Notes: generated by a model from the sequence alone, not told the origin. DNA of 12,124 nt from Ga0077554 sp046590885 (GCA_046590885.1 JBKJTS010000286.1:1-12124); one strand, 5' to 3'; positions 1 through 7,571 are shown, numbered from the stretch's first letter. A program made the numbers and translations.

Positions 1-89
1 TAGTAGCTGGAAAAGGAAAAGCTGTGATAAGTGTCAAGCCAACCGTGATGGGCATGACCTCGTTCGTGACTTCTGCGTAAGGTGATCAT
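1..89 (-). CDS. Pirin family protein, N-terminal part (cut by window edge)
   Basis: Only the first 29 codons are inside the window, read leftwards from an ATG at 89-87. The peptide begins MITLRRSHERGHAHHGWLDT and continues into a HSFSF segment, which is the typical opening of pirin-like bicupins of the YhhW/YhaK type (R-x-x-x-E/Q-R-G-x-A-x-x-G-W-L, then H/Y-T/S-F-S-F). A clear Shine-Dalgarno AAGGAG lies at 97-102, seven bases before the start. Pirins of this type are cupin-fold metal-binding proteins, some with quercetinase activity in vitro; the metal-binding residues lie further in and cannot be checked here. The gene is divergent from a YhaJ-like LysR gene. In E. coli the YhaJ regulator is also next to a pirin gene (yhaK), so the LysR protein may control it. 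The family call is firm, the substrate unknown. Confidence 0.85.
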   Translation of the reverse strand, partial: MITLRRSHERGHAHHGWLDTYHSFSFSSY

Positions 90-157
90 TTAGATTCTCC
101 TTCAATTTTTCTGAATACTGTTGGTGATATGGTAAACTGAAGGTTACAGACATAAAA

Positions 158-171
158 TCGAATCATTTCGA
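158..171. promoter_or_regulatory. Candidate operator palindrome between pirin and LysR genes
   Basis: TCGAA-TCAT-TTCGA is a perfect 5-4-5 inverted repeat in the AT-rich divergent spacer (90-309). Autoregulating LysR proteins usually bind dyads in such spacers, so this is a plausible site for the adjacent regulator. A second, weaker dyad (GTAA-N8-TTAC, about 132-147) lies closer to the pirin start. The right arm also matches the CATTTCGAAC core of the dispersed repeats elsewhere in the window, so it could instead be a decayed repeat copy. No convincing -35/-10 pair was found. Confidence 0.25.
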
Positions 172-309
172 ACTTCTCTTTCAGTAAATTTGAACTTAAA
201 ACATTAATTGACCCGTAGCAATAAGGGCTAGGATGCTGGTGATGTGCGAGAAACTCACGAAATATTCCGCAGCCGTAGCATCCCTCAAATCGCCGTTTTT
301 AGGTTGAAT

Positions 310-1212
310 ATGCAACTCACATTAGATGCTTTAGCCGTACTTGATGCCATCGTCCGCAAGGGCAGCTTTGCGGCGGCAGCCGAAGAGCTCTATCGTGTCC
401 CCTCAGCCATTACGTATACGGTGAACAAGCTGGAACAGGACTTAAAGGTAGATTTATTTGATCGCAGCGGACACCGCGCCAAACTTACGCCCGCAGGGGA
501 AAAATTATTACAGGATGGCCGGCACCTACTGCGTGCCGCTCATGAAGTGGAACTCAGCGTAAAGCGCGTGGCGACAGGCTGGGAAGCGGAACTGACCCTG
601 GCAGTTGACGATTTGATTCCACTTTCCAAAATATATCCTTTAGTTTCTGACTTTTATACAGAAAATACCGGGACCCAACTGCGTCTCATCAGCGAGGTAT
701 TCGGTGGTTCATGGGATGCACTGGCGACAAAGCGCGCCGATTTAGTGATTGGCGCCAGCGGCGAAGGCCCCCCAGGAGGTGGCTATGCGACACGCGAACT
801 GGGGGATATGGAGTTTGTGTTCGTGATACCACCTGACCATCCGCTGGCCAAAGCTCCACGCCCACTCAACAGTGAGGATATTTTGCAATACCGTGCTGTT
901 GCCTCGGCAGACAGCTCACGTAACCTGCCGCCCCGCACTTCGTATTTACTATCGGGCCAAAACGTTCTGACTGTGCCCAGCATGCACGCCAAACTGGAAG
1001 CACACCGCTTGGGACTGGGCGTGGGATTCGTGCCACGTTTGTTAGTCGAAGAGGACCTGGCCACTGGGCGGCTAATCATGAAAGAGGTCGCCTGCCCTGC
1101 CCCCATGCCCCGCCTTTTTATCGCCTGGCGTGCTGGCGATACCGGCAAGGCACTGACATGGTTTCTGGAACGCTTGACAGATCAGAAACTGCTAACCTGC
1201 CTGATAAGCTAA
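310..1212 (+). CDS. LysR-family transcriptional regulator, YhaJ-like
   Basis: A 300-residue LysR-type regulator, the normal family length. Residues 1-60 form the winged helix-turn-helix: a DALAVLDAIVRKGSFAAAAE stretch, then PSAITYTVNKLE and the LFDRSGHRAKLTPAGE wing. Residues from about 90 on form the effector-binding domain (ending near a LFIAWRAGD strand). The DNA-binding half and the GWE/ADLVI/DHPLA landmarks match what I recall of E. coli YhaJ closely. I chose ATG 310 and not the ATG-like start at 244, because the extra 22 residues are unlike the family and residue 1 here aligns with the normal N-terminus; AGG at 301-303 is a weak ribosome site. It is divergent from a pirin gene, which suggests local control of that gene and of itself. 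The effector is unknown; YhaJ is linked to aromatic compounds, which may not transfer here. Confidence 0.9.
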   Translation: MQLTLDALAVLDAIVRKGSFAAAAEELYRVPSAITYTVNKLEQDLKVDLFDRSGHRAKLTPAGEKLLQDGRHLLRAAHEVELSVKRVATGWEAELTLAVDDLIPLSKIYPLVSDFYTENTGTQLRLISEVFGGSWDALATKRADLVIGASGEGPPGGGYATRELGDMEFVFVIPPDHPLAKAPRPLNSEDILQYRAVASADSSRNLPPRTSYLLSGQNVLTVPSMHAKLEAHRLGLGVGFVPRLLVEEDLATGRLIMKEVACPAPMPRLFIAWRAGDTGKALTWFLERLTDQKLLTCLIS

Positions 1213-1258
1213 TCACCTTAAACATATTGATTTTTCAGAAGCCTGCGACGCTGGAAAA

Positions 1259-1267
1259 TGCCATAAT
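1259..1267 (+). promoter_or_regulatory. Candidate extended -10 promoter for pyrC-rnt
   Basis: TGCCATAAT fits the extended -10 pattern TGnTATAAT with one mismatch. No good -35 hexamer lies 16-18 bases upstream, which is common for extended -10 promoters. Transcription would begin near 1274 and leave a leader of about 30 bases before the GTG start of pyrC. I did not find the leader hairpin that controls pyrC translation in E. coli. Confidence 0.35.
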
Positions 1268-1302
1268 ACCCGTATCACTTTTATTGTTATTGGATCACGC
1301 CC

Positions 1303-2340
1303 GTGCAATACATCACCCTCACTCGCCCCGATGACTGGCATGTGCACCTGCGGGACGGCCCGGTATTGGCGACCACTGTGCCGCACACTGCACGCAGTTT
1401 TGCACGTGCTATTGTCATGCCTAATCTCAAACCGCCGGTGACAACCACGGCAATGGCGCTGGCGTATCGGCAACGAATTCTGGCGGCACTGCCTGCCAAC
1501 AGCGCTTTTGAGCCGCTGATGACGCTGTACCTCACCGACACAACCTCACCACAGGAAATCGTACATGCCGCCAGCTCCAATGGTCAGGTAACAGCAGTGA
1601 AACTCTATCCCGCCGGCGCTACCACGCATTCCGATGCCGGCGTGACCGCGCTGGAAAAAACCTGGCCTACACTGGAAGCCATGCAGAAACACGGTTTGCC
1701 GTTGCTCATACACGGCGAAGTGACGGACGCCAATATTGACATTTATGATCGCGAACGCGTGTTCATTGATCGTCACCTGATTCCGCTAACACAACGCTTC
1801 CCCGCGCTGCGTATCGTGTTTGAGCATATCACCACTAAAGAGGCAGCAGATTTTATATTTTCTGCGTCGTACAATGTGGCCGCGACCATTACAGCACATC
1901 ATTTGCTTCTCAACCGCAACGCGATGCTGGCGGGCGGCATACGTCCGCATTTTTACTGCTTGCCAGTGCTTAAGCGGGAAACTCATCGCCTGGCGCTGGT
2001 TGCCGCCGCTACCAGTGGCAACTCAAAATTCTTTCTCGGCACTGACAGCGCACCCCACACCCAATCCACCAAAGAAACCAGTTGTGGTTGCGCGGGCACC
2101 TACACGGCCCATGCAGCTATTGAACTCTATGCTGAGGTTTTTGAGGCCGCTGGTGCGTTGGACAAGCTGGAAGGATTTGCGAGTTTTTACGGGGCAGATT
2201 TCTATCGCCTGCCGCGCAACAGCTCACGTATTACATTACTCAAAAAGGCATGGCCTGTCCCCAGCACGTATGAATTTAACGATGATAAATTAGTGCCCTT
2301 CCGTGCCAATGAGAACATAGCCTGGACGCTGAACCCATGA
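1303..2340 (+). CDS. pyrC: Dihydroorotase (class II, PyrC)
   Basis: Catalyses reversible cyclisation of N-carbamoyl-L-aspartate to L-dihydroorotate, the third step of de novo pyrimidine synthesis, in the cytoplasm. The 345-residue protein is close to E. coli PyrC (about 348). Expected zinc ligands are all present: H13 and H15 (WHVHLRDG), the carbamylated lysine K100 (AVKLYPA), H137 (LIHGEV), H175 (FEHIT) and D248 (GTDSAPH); each is offset by two from the E. coli numbering. The CGCAG segment (261-265) is also typical. The start is GTG at 1303, preceded by a weak GGAT; the sequence from residue 4 on matches the family N-terminus, so no better start exists. The stop overlaps the rnt start (ATGA at 2337-2340), so the two are very likely co-transcribed and translationally coupled. 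Confidence 0.97.
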   Translation: MQYITLTRPDDWHVHLRDGPVLATTVPHTARSFARAIVMPNLKPPVTTTAMALAYRQRILAALPANSAFEPLMTLYLTDTTSPQEIVHAASSNGQVTAVKLYPAGATTHSDAGVTALEKTWPTLEAMQKHGLPLLIHGEVTDANIDIYDRERVFIDRHLIPLTQRFPALRIVFEHITTKEAADFIFSASYNVAATITAHHLLLNRNAMLAGGIRPHFYCLPVLKRETHRLALVAAATSGNSKFFLGTDSAPHTQSTKETSCGCAGTYTAHAAIELYAEVFEAAGALDKLEGFASFYGADFYRLPRNSSRITLLKKAWPVPSTYEFNDDKLVPFRANENIAWTLNP

Positions 2341-2984
2341 CGGAGGTTAGAAAATCTCCTTTGGCGGGACGCTTTCGCGGCTTTCTGCCTATTGTTGTGG
2401 ATGTTGAAACGGCCGGATTTAACGCGCAAACCGATGCGTTACTGGAAATTGCCGCTGTGACCTTGCGTATTGATGAGGGGGGACTGATGCACCCTTTTGA
2501 AACTCATGCCTGCCATGTACAGCCGTTTGCGGGCGCTAACCTGGAGCCTGCGGCACTCGCGTTCACCGGCATTGACCCCTATCATCCATTTCGCCTCGCC
2601 AAAACAGAAGACGATGCGCTGCAAACTGTTTTTAATGCCGTACGCAAGGCGGTTAAAGAGCACGGCTGTACGCGCGCCATATTGGTCGGTCATAATCCAT
2701 TTTTTGATCTCGGCTTCCTGAATGCTGCCGTGGCGCGCACCAAAATCAAACGTAATCCTTTCCATCCTTTCAGCACCTTTGACACCGCCACCCTGGGCGG
2801 TCTTGCCTATGGCCAAACCGTGCTGGCGCGGGCAGTGCAGGCGGCGGGACTGGACTGGAACAATGACGAAGCGCATTCAGCCATATATGATGCCCAAAAA
2901 ACCGCGCAGTTATTTTGTTCGGTGATTAATCGCTGGCATGTTCTGCAACAGCATGATTGCACGCCAACCGTAGATGTGCCCTGA
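2337..2984 (+). CDS. rnt: Ribonuclease T
   Basis: A 3'-to-5' exoribonuclease of the DEDDh family that trims tRNA CCA ends and matures 5S rRNA and other small stable RNAs; it acts as a homodimer. The length, 215 residues, equals E. coli RNase T. Catalytic residues are visible: D22 and E24 in VVDVETAGF (Exo I), N120/D124 in GHNPFFD (Exo II), and H180/D185 in AHSAIYD (Exo III). The KRNPFHPFSTFDT stretch (138-150) is a strong RNase T signature. The C-terminal tail after RWHVLQ is divergent, as usual. Translation starts inside the pyrC stop (4-base overlap). The stop codon sits within a small hairpin (TGCCCT-GAA-AGGGCA, 2977-2991) without a U-run, so it is not a standard terminator. Confidence 0.97.
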   Translation: MTEVRKSPLAGRFRGFLPIVVDVETAGFNAQTDALLEIAAVTLRIDEGGLMHPFETHACHVQPFAGANLEPAALAFTGIDPYHPFRLAKTEDDALQTVFNAVRKAVKEHGCTRAILVGHNPFFDLGFLNAAVARTKIKRNPFHPFSTFDTATLGGLAYGQTVLARAVQAAGLDWNNDEAHSAIYDAQKTAQLFCSVINRWHVLQQHDCTPTVDVP

Positions 2985-3028
2985 AAGGGCATGCACAGCA
3001 TGAAAGGTATTAAGAGCCGGGCAAGGTT

Positions 3029-3060
3029 GTCATTTCGAACGTAGCAAGAAATCCTGGGCA
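3029..3060 (+). repeat. Dispersed repeat, copy A (TGTCATTTCGAAC...AAGAAATCC)
   Basis: Starts TGTCATTTCGAACGTAGCAA and continues AGAAATCCTGGGCA. It shares TGTCATTTCGAMC plus the GARAAATCC block with copy C (11729) and the first 12 bases with copy B (5169). The layout looks like half of a palindromic, non-coding intergenic repeat. It lies in the 100-base spacer between rnt and the M6 protease, immediately upstream of the protease start. No clean inverted right end was found. Confidence 0.6.
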
Positions 3061-3084
3061 TCAAATACTGTAAATGGCACGACG

Positions 3085-5154
3085 ATGAGACGATATTTAT
3101 TAAAGGTTCTTTTTGTGTGCCTGACGTTCAGCACAGGGTTCTCGACGTGGGCAGCACCGCATATTGCGGGCAAGCCTGAACCATTTATCAGCAAACCTGG
3201 CATCCCCTTCCCGCAACGTGCCCTGGCACAGAAGCTCACTAAGGCACTCGCGCCCACTGCGTACCCTGCCACGGTAAAAGTACTGTTTTTACGCGTGGAT
3301 TTTCCTGCAACTAGCGATGCAGCCACCACCGGTACCGGCGCATGGACCGACCTGAGGTATGCCCACAATAGCGATGCCAATTATTGGGTAACCAAAAATA
3401 GTCTCGCGCTTATTAATTATTACACAGAAGTCTCCTACGGCAAGCTGACGCTGAACATTACGGTCTCACCAGTCATTTATCGTCTGCCAAAACCCATGGC
3501 TGTGTACGGCGATGAAACTCAGGCGACTATTGAAAGCCTGATTGTCGACAGTGTCCTGGCGGCTGACCCAACCACTAATTTTATGGCCTATGACGCCATC
3601 ATGATTATCCATGCGGGCGCAGGCGAAGAAACCGATGTCAGCAACAATTCACCTGGCGATATATGGTCGTTACATTATGCCGATGCAAGCATCAGCGCGG
3701 GTAACAGTGCAACCACCGCACCATTAATAGCAGATGGCGTTGTTATTACTGAGGCACTCATCATGTCTCAAACCGCATCCCAGGATGGTGGCACGGTTGA
3801 TACATTAGGTATTTATGCCCATGAATTCGGCCACTGGCTAGGCCTGCCTGATCTATATGTCACTTCACAGCCACCTAACTGGGACGGCATCGGTGTCTGG
3901 GGATTGATGGGCGGTGGCATTTATACCCAAGGCGCGGATGGCATTAGCGGCAGCGCGCCAGTGCATATGGAAGCCTGGAGCAAAGTTCAGCTGGGTTGGG
4001 TTGCGCCGCAAACGTTTGCTACCGCAACCGATCCGGGCATACAAACATTACCCGCCGTCGAAACCAATGCTGTCCTGTTCAAGCTGCCCGCAAGCGCCAC
4101 CACGCCTTCGCAATATTATTTGCTGGAAAACCGTCGTAAAAGCGGATTTGATATCGGCCTGCCCGGCGAGGGACTGTTGATCTGGCTGGTCGATGAAATA
4201 GCAATTGCCGAAGGTATACCTAACAACACTGTCAACAATAACCGCGCCCGCCCGGGTATCAAATTAATTGAAGCCGATGGCGACAATGCATTGAATACGT
4301 TTGGGGGTGATGATGGCAGCAGCGGTGACCCGTTTCCCGGTCAAATGGGTAACGTACATTTTACTCCCCGTACCGTGCCCGCCGCCATACCTCTTGCTGG
4401 AAATGCCTGGGTCTATATTAAAAACATCAGTACGGATGCAATAAGCAATGTTGTATTTACTCTGGAATTTTCTCCTGCCGCACCTACTAATATTACCGCT
4501 ACCCTCAATGGAACGGGAACAACCTTGCAGTGGAACAGGCCTGATACCACAGATCTGGCTTTTTATAGCGTGTTTAAAAACGGGGCATTGCTCAGCACTG
4601 TAAACCTTCCTACCTACAGTGATGCGTCTGTGGCAACGGGAGATACCTATCACGTTACTGCCACAGATACTAATGGCAACGAAAGCGCACGTTCACTCCA
4701 GGCTACACCGATACCGGCGACCATTCCACAAAAAGATAAACGCTGTTTCATTGCAACAGCAGCATATGGCTCATACCAAGCCCCTTATGTAACCTTGCTG
4801 CGAGAATTTCGTGATGACTACTTGCTTCCTCATGCCTTCGGCACCGCACTGGTAAATTATTATTACGCCGTCAGCCCACCACTCGCGCAGTTTATTGCAC
4901 AGCATGAGAGTATCAAAGGCATTGTTAGAGTACTGCTGCTGCCATGCATTGCGCTGGCATATTTTTTTGTGAAGCTAAGTGTAGGCGGCAAGCTGCTGGT
5001 GATATTAATAGGGGTAATGATGGGATGGGCGAGTCATAGAAAGTTGAAAAAAATCCGTAACAAACTCAGATTAAAAATCCCCACAGCAAGCTGCGGGGAA
5101 TCAAACCCGAAGAAATTAAAGCGCAGCGGCTACCTGTGGTTGAGGAATACTTAA
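3085..5154 (+). CDS. Secreted M6-family metalloprotease with CFI-box C-terminal domain
   Basis: A 689-residue protein. Residues 1-24 are a Sec signal peptide (MRR, hydrophobic stretch, cleavage near TWA-AP). Residues about 65-460 are an M6 (immune inhibitor A-like) peptidase domain: zinc motif H246-E-F-G-H250 followed by WLGLPD with D256 as third ligand, and a Met-turn-like GLMGGG at 273-278. Residues about 464-542 resemble a fibronectin type III domain. A CFI-box begins at C554 (CFIATAAYGS), followed by LLREFRDDYLL and NYYYAVSPPLAQFI, then two hydrophobic stretches (about 613-631 and 634-650) and a strongly basic tail. Expected role: exported, probably membrane-retained protein degradation; no substrate can be named. 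It sits alone between rnt and grxD, with repeats on both sides, and has no clear Shine-Dalgarno. The last 25 codons overlap a terminator of the opposite strand, so the tail is probably not conserved. Confidence 0.92.
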   Translation: MRRYLLKVLFVCLTFSTGFSTWAAPHIAGKPEPFISKPGIPFPQRALAQKLTKALAPTAYPATVKVLFLRVDFPATSDAATTGTGAWTDLRYAHNSDANYWVTKNSLALINYYTEVSYGKLTLNITVSPVIYRLPKPMAVYGDETQATIESLIVDSVLAADPTTNFMAYDAIMIIHAGAGEETDVSNNSPGDIWSLHYADASISAGNSATTAPLIADGVVITEALIMSQTASQDGGTVDTLGIYAHEFGHWLGLPDLYVTSQPPNWDGIGVWGLMGGGIYTQGADGISGSAPVHMEAWSKVQLGWVAPQTFATATDPGIQTLPAVETNAVLFKLPASATTPSQYYLLENRRKSGFDIGLPGEGLLIWLVDEIAIAEGIPNNTVNNNRARPGIKLIEADGDNALNTFGGDDGSSGDPFPGQMGNVHFTPRTVPAAIPLAGNAWVYIKNISTDAISNVVFTLEFSPAAPTNITATLNGTGTTLQWNRPDTTDLAFYSVFKNGALLSTVNLPTYSDASVATGDTYHVTATDTNGNESARSLQATPIPATIPQKDKRCFIATAAYGSYQAPYVTLLREFRDDYLLPHAFGTALVNYYYAVSPPLAQFIAQHESIKGIVRVLLLPCIALAYFFVKLSVGGKLLVILIGVMMGWASHRKLKKIRNKLRLKIPTASCGESNPKKLKRSGYLWLRNT
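5071..5098 (-). terminator. Intrinsic terminator for the minus-strand grxD unit
   Basis: Read on the minus strand: CCCCGCAGC-TT-GCTGTGGGG followed by ATTTTTAA. The stem has one C-A mismatch (CCCC/GGGG outside, CAGC/GCTG inside; the innermost pair may open to widen the loop). The U-run lies only on the minus-strand side, so it should stop transcription leftwards from grxD. It lies inside the last codons of the convergent M6 protease gene. Confidence 0.7.
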
Positions 5155-5168
5155 TGTGTACCCGCGTG

Positions 5169-5267
5169 TGTCATTTCGACCAATGGGACGACTGCATGCG
5201 ACCGCGATATTTAGGGAAAGGTAGAGCAACGCCCCGGGCAGTGATGCACCGGTGCAGCGAAATGACA
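5169..5267. repeat. Dispersed repeat, copy B: 99-bp unit with perfect 10-bp terminal inverted repeats
   Basis: The left end TGTCATTTCG (5169-5178) is exactly inverted at the right end as CGAAATGACA (5258-5267). Outside the repeats, GTG on the left matches CAC on the right with one base offset. Inside there is a perfect 12-bp palindrome TGCACCGGTGCA (5245-5256). The unit looks like a miniature inverted-repeat element with no coding capacity, between the convergent M6 protease and grxD genes. The left end is shared with copies A and C. Confidence 0.65.
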
Positions 5268-5275
5268 GCACATTA

Positions 5276-5608
5276 TTATGACGCCGCCGATTTCTTCGCC
5301 TTGACTGCATCTACCATTTTCTGCAACTCACCGCGCTCATACAGTTCCAGAGTAATGTCGCAGCCGCCAATCAATTCTCCATCGACATACACTTGGGGAA
5401 AGGTGGGCCAATTGGCATAACGTGGCAAATTTTCAAAAATGTCGGGGTTTGCCAGCACGTTAACAAACGCAAAATCAGCATCGCACGCCTTAAGCGCCTG
5501 CGCGGTGCGGCTGGAAAAACCGCATTGCGGCAGTTGTGGCGTGCCTTTCATGTAAAGAATAATCGGGTTACTTTTGACCTGTTCGTCAATAACTTTTAAA
5601 ATATCCAT
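5276..5608 (-). CDS. grxD: Monothiol glutaredoxin, Grx4/GrxD type
   Basis: A 110-residue monothiol glutaredoxin, the usual size of E. coli Grx4 (115). It has the C29-G-F-S32 active site, K21 before it (YMKGTP), the glutathione-binding WPTFPQVYV segment (67-75) and the GGCD motif (81-84). Such proteins bind a glutathione-ligated [2Fe-2S] cluster as dimers, or with BolA, and act in Fe-S cluster delivery and iron sensing rather than disulfide reduction. The ATG is at 5608-5606 with GAGGT at 5614-5618. It lies 103 bases downstream of the amidotransferase gene on the same strand, so co-transcription is possible, and is followed by a terminator at 5071-5098. A place downstream of pyrC-rnt is also seen, from memory, in pseudomonads. 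Confidence 0.97.
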   Translation of the reverse strand: MDILKVIDEQVKSNPIILYMKGTPQLPQCGFSSRTAQALKACDADFAFVNVLANPDIFENLPRYANWPTFPQVYVDGELIGGCDITLELYERGELQKMVDAVKAKKSAAS

Positions 5609-5711
5609 CGGTTACCTCATCTTAAATTTACGCCTTGCGAGCACATAAAGCTGCACGGTACTGTTAGGCAGAGAGTTTACCTGTAAATTCCACATAAAAA
5701 AATCAGGTATT

Positions 5712-7571
5712 TTATGAGGGTATTCCATCCACATTGAGTTGCAACCAGCATTCCAGCAATGCCAAATGCCATAATTTGCTGCCCTGTAAAGGGGTTAGGT
5801 GCTGTTCTGGAGCCGCCAGCAGCTTGTCTATATAACCGTTCTGGAACAATCCTCGACGGCGGCACGCCTCGGATCCCAGCACATTGCGCATAAACTCCAG
5901 GAACGGCCCACGCACGTATTTAAGCGCGGGCACCGGGAAATAACCCTTGGGACGGTCGATAATAGCATCGGGCAACAGCCCCCGTGCAATCGCTTTGAGG
6001 GGGTACTTGCCGTCGCACACGGATGTGTAAGTGCCGCCAGAGGCGGGATCCCGGAAGCGGCCGACTTCTCTGAGCTTAAGCTCCGGCGGCATACGTGCCG
6101 CAAGCTCGACAACATGATGATCTAAAAACGGCACGCGCGCTTCCAGACCCCAGGCCATAGTCATGTTATCTACCCGTTTTACAGGATCATCGACAATCAG
6201 CGTCGTCACATCCATGCGCAGCACGCGATCTAAAAAAGTGTCGGCGTGCGGCTGGGCGAGCAGACTGCCAATCCGTGCCGCGGTATGATCTGCACCGTGA
6301 TAGCTTCTTGTCACTGTTTCCAGAAATTCAGCATGCGAACGGTCAAAATAGTGTTTACGGAAACACTCCAGATCTGTGCCCCCACCCGCATCAGCATCAG
6401 CCTGCATCAACGGATACCAGAAATAACCAGCAAACACTTCATCCGCTCCCTGTCCGCTTTGCACAACTTTTACCTCACGCGACACGCGTTCGGCAAGCAG
6501 GTAAAACGCCACCGCATCCTGCGCCACCATCGGCTCAGACATGGCGCGTATTGCTTCGGGTAAGCGGTCCAGAATGGCGTCATTGGGAATACTGTATTTG
6601 TGATGGTGTGTGCCATAGCGCTGCACGACTTGATCAGAATATTCAAATTCACTGCCACGCTCTTCAGGCTGATCTTCAAATCCCACTGAAAAAGTACGCA
6701 GATCATTCACGCCCGCCTCCGCCAGCAGCGCCACCAGCAAACTGGAATCCAGCCCACCGGACAGCAAGACACCCACCGGCACATCGGCCGCGCTCAAGTG
6801 ACTTTTTACCGCGTTGCGCAACGCATCATGCGTGGCGTTAACCCATTCGGCGTCGTTCCAGTGTGCTTCGGGGGGTTGCGTGGGTCGCGTGGCATCAAGC
6901 TGCCAGTAGGTGCTGTACCGCTCAATGCCCGGCGTACCGATGGCCAGTGTCGTTGCAGGGGCTAATTTACGCACGCCTTTCAGAATGGTGTGCGGCGCAG
7001 GCACCACCGCGTGCAATGTAAGCTGATGATGCAACGCTACCGGGTCAATGGAGGTATCTACTCCGCCCGCCGCCAGCAACGCCTGCACCGTAGATGCAAA
7101 TCGCAGGCTGTGCGCCGTGCGCGTGTAATACAGAGGCTTTATACCCAGCCGGTCACGTGCCAGAAATAAATGTTGTTTACGCACATCCCAGATGGCAAAG
7201 GCAAACATTCCGTCCAGACGACCAACACATTGCTCACCCCACGCTGCATAAGCCTTGATGATAACCTCAGTATCACCCTCGGAAAAAAACTGATAGCCCA
7301 GCTCTTGCAACTCGGCATGCAAGGCGCGGTAGTTATAGATGGTGCCATTAAACACCACGCATAAACCCAGCGTATCGTCGAGCATCGGCTGATTGGCGCG
7401 TTCCGACAAATCAATAATCGACAAGCGCCGGTGCCCCAAGGCGACCGGTCCCGAAGCATAATACCCCTCGCTGTCTGGCCCACGTCGCGCCAATGCCGCC
7501 AGCATACGCCCAAGCACGGCCTGATCGGGCACCCCCCCGTCAAAACGCAATTCACCACTGATACCGCACAT
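5712..7571 (-). CDS. Asparagine-synthase-family glutamine amidotransferase, probably N-acetylglutaminylglutamine amidotransferase (AsnO type)
   Basis: A 619-residue two-domain enzyme. The start is ATG 7571, which leaves C2 (MCGISGE) as the N-terminal glutaminase nucleophile; AAGGA at 7580-7584 precedes it. The upstream ATG-like start at 7598 would bury this cysteine. Residues 1-200 are the class II glutaminase (RRGPD 29-33, GHRRLSIIDL 46-55, FNGTIYNY 74-81, EGDTEV 98-103). Residues about 240-610 are the synthetase domain with the PP-loop SGGLDSS (271-277), and QSGQGADE (371-378) where classic AsnB has SGDG/EGADE. The AMSEPMV and EFEYSD segments and the VDNMTMAWGLEARVPFLD stretch resemble, from memory, Pseudomonas AsnO, which amidates the osmolyte dipeptide NAGGN. 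The usual partner dipeptide synthase gene is not in the window, so plain asparagine synthesis or an envelope-sugar amidotransferase remain possible. Same strand as grxD and the Fur-box gene. Confidence 0.9.
   Translation of the reverse strand: MCGISGELRFDGGVPDQAVLGRMLAALARRGPDSEGYYASGPVALGHRRLSIIDLSERANQPMLDDTLGLCVVFNGTIYNYRALHAELQELGYQFFSEGDTEVIIKAYAAWGEQCVGRLDGMFAFAIWDVRKQHLFLARDRLGIKPLYYTRTAHSLRFASTVQALLAAGGVDTSIDPVALHHQLTLHAVVPAPHTILKGVRKLAPATTLAIGTPGIERYSTYWQLDATRPTQPPEAHWNDAEWVNATHDALRNAVKSHLSAADVPVGVLLSGGLDSSLLVALLAEAGVNDLRTFSVGFEDQPEERGSEFEYSDQVVQRYGTHHHKYSIPNDAILDRLPEAIRAMSEPMVAQDAVAFYLLAERVSREVKVVQSGQGADEVFAGYFWYPLMQADADAGGGTDLECFRKHYFDRSHAEFLETVTRSYHGADHTAARIGSLLAQPHADTFLDRVLRMDVTTLIVDDPVKRVDNMTMAWGLEARVPFLDHHVVELAARMPPELKLREVGRFRDPASGGTYTSVCDGKYPLKAIARGLLPDAIIDRPKGYFPVPALKYVRGPFLEFMRNVLGSEACRRRGLFQNGYIDKLLAAPEQHLTPLQGSKLWHLALLECWLQLNVDGIPS

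Noticed and set aside
1820..2293. Plus-strand open frame of 157 codons inside pyrC
   Set aside because: Out-of-frame shadow of a well-conserved pyrC; low-complexity arginine/proline-rich content.
2977..2991. Small hairpin at the rnt stop as an intrinsic terminator
   Set aside because: Only a 6-bp stem with a 3-base loop and no U-run after it.
5136..5420. Plus-strand open frame of 94 codons running from the protease end through repeat copy B into grxD
   Set aside because: Covers a non-coding repeat and the antisense of grxD; no protein-like features.
6275..6841. Plus-strand open frame of 188 codons
   Set aside because: Entirely antisense to the amidotransferase gene, proline/histidine-rich composition typical of a shadow frame, no ribosome site or homology.
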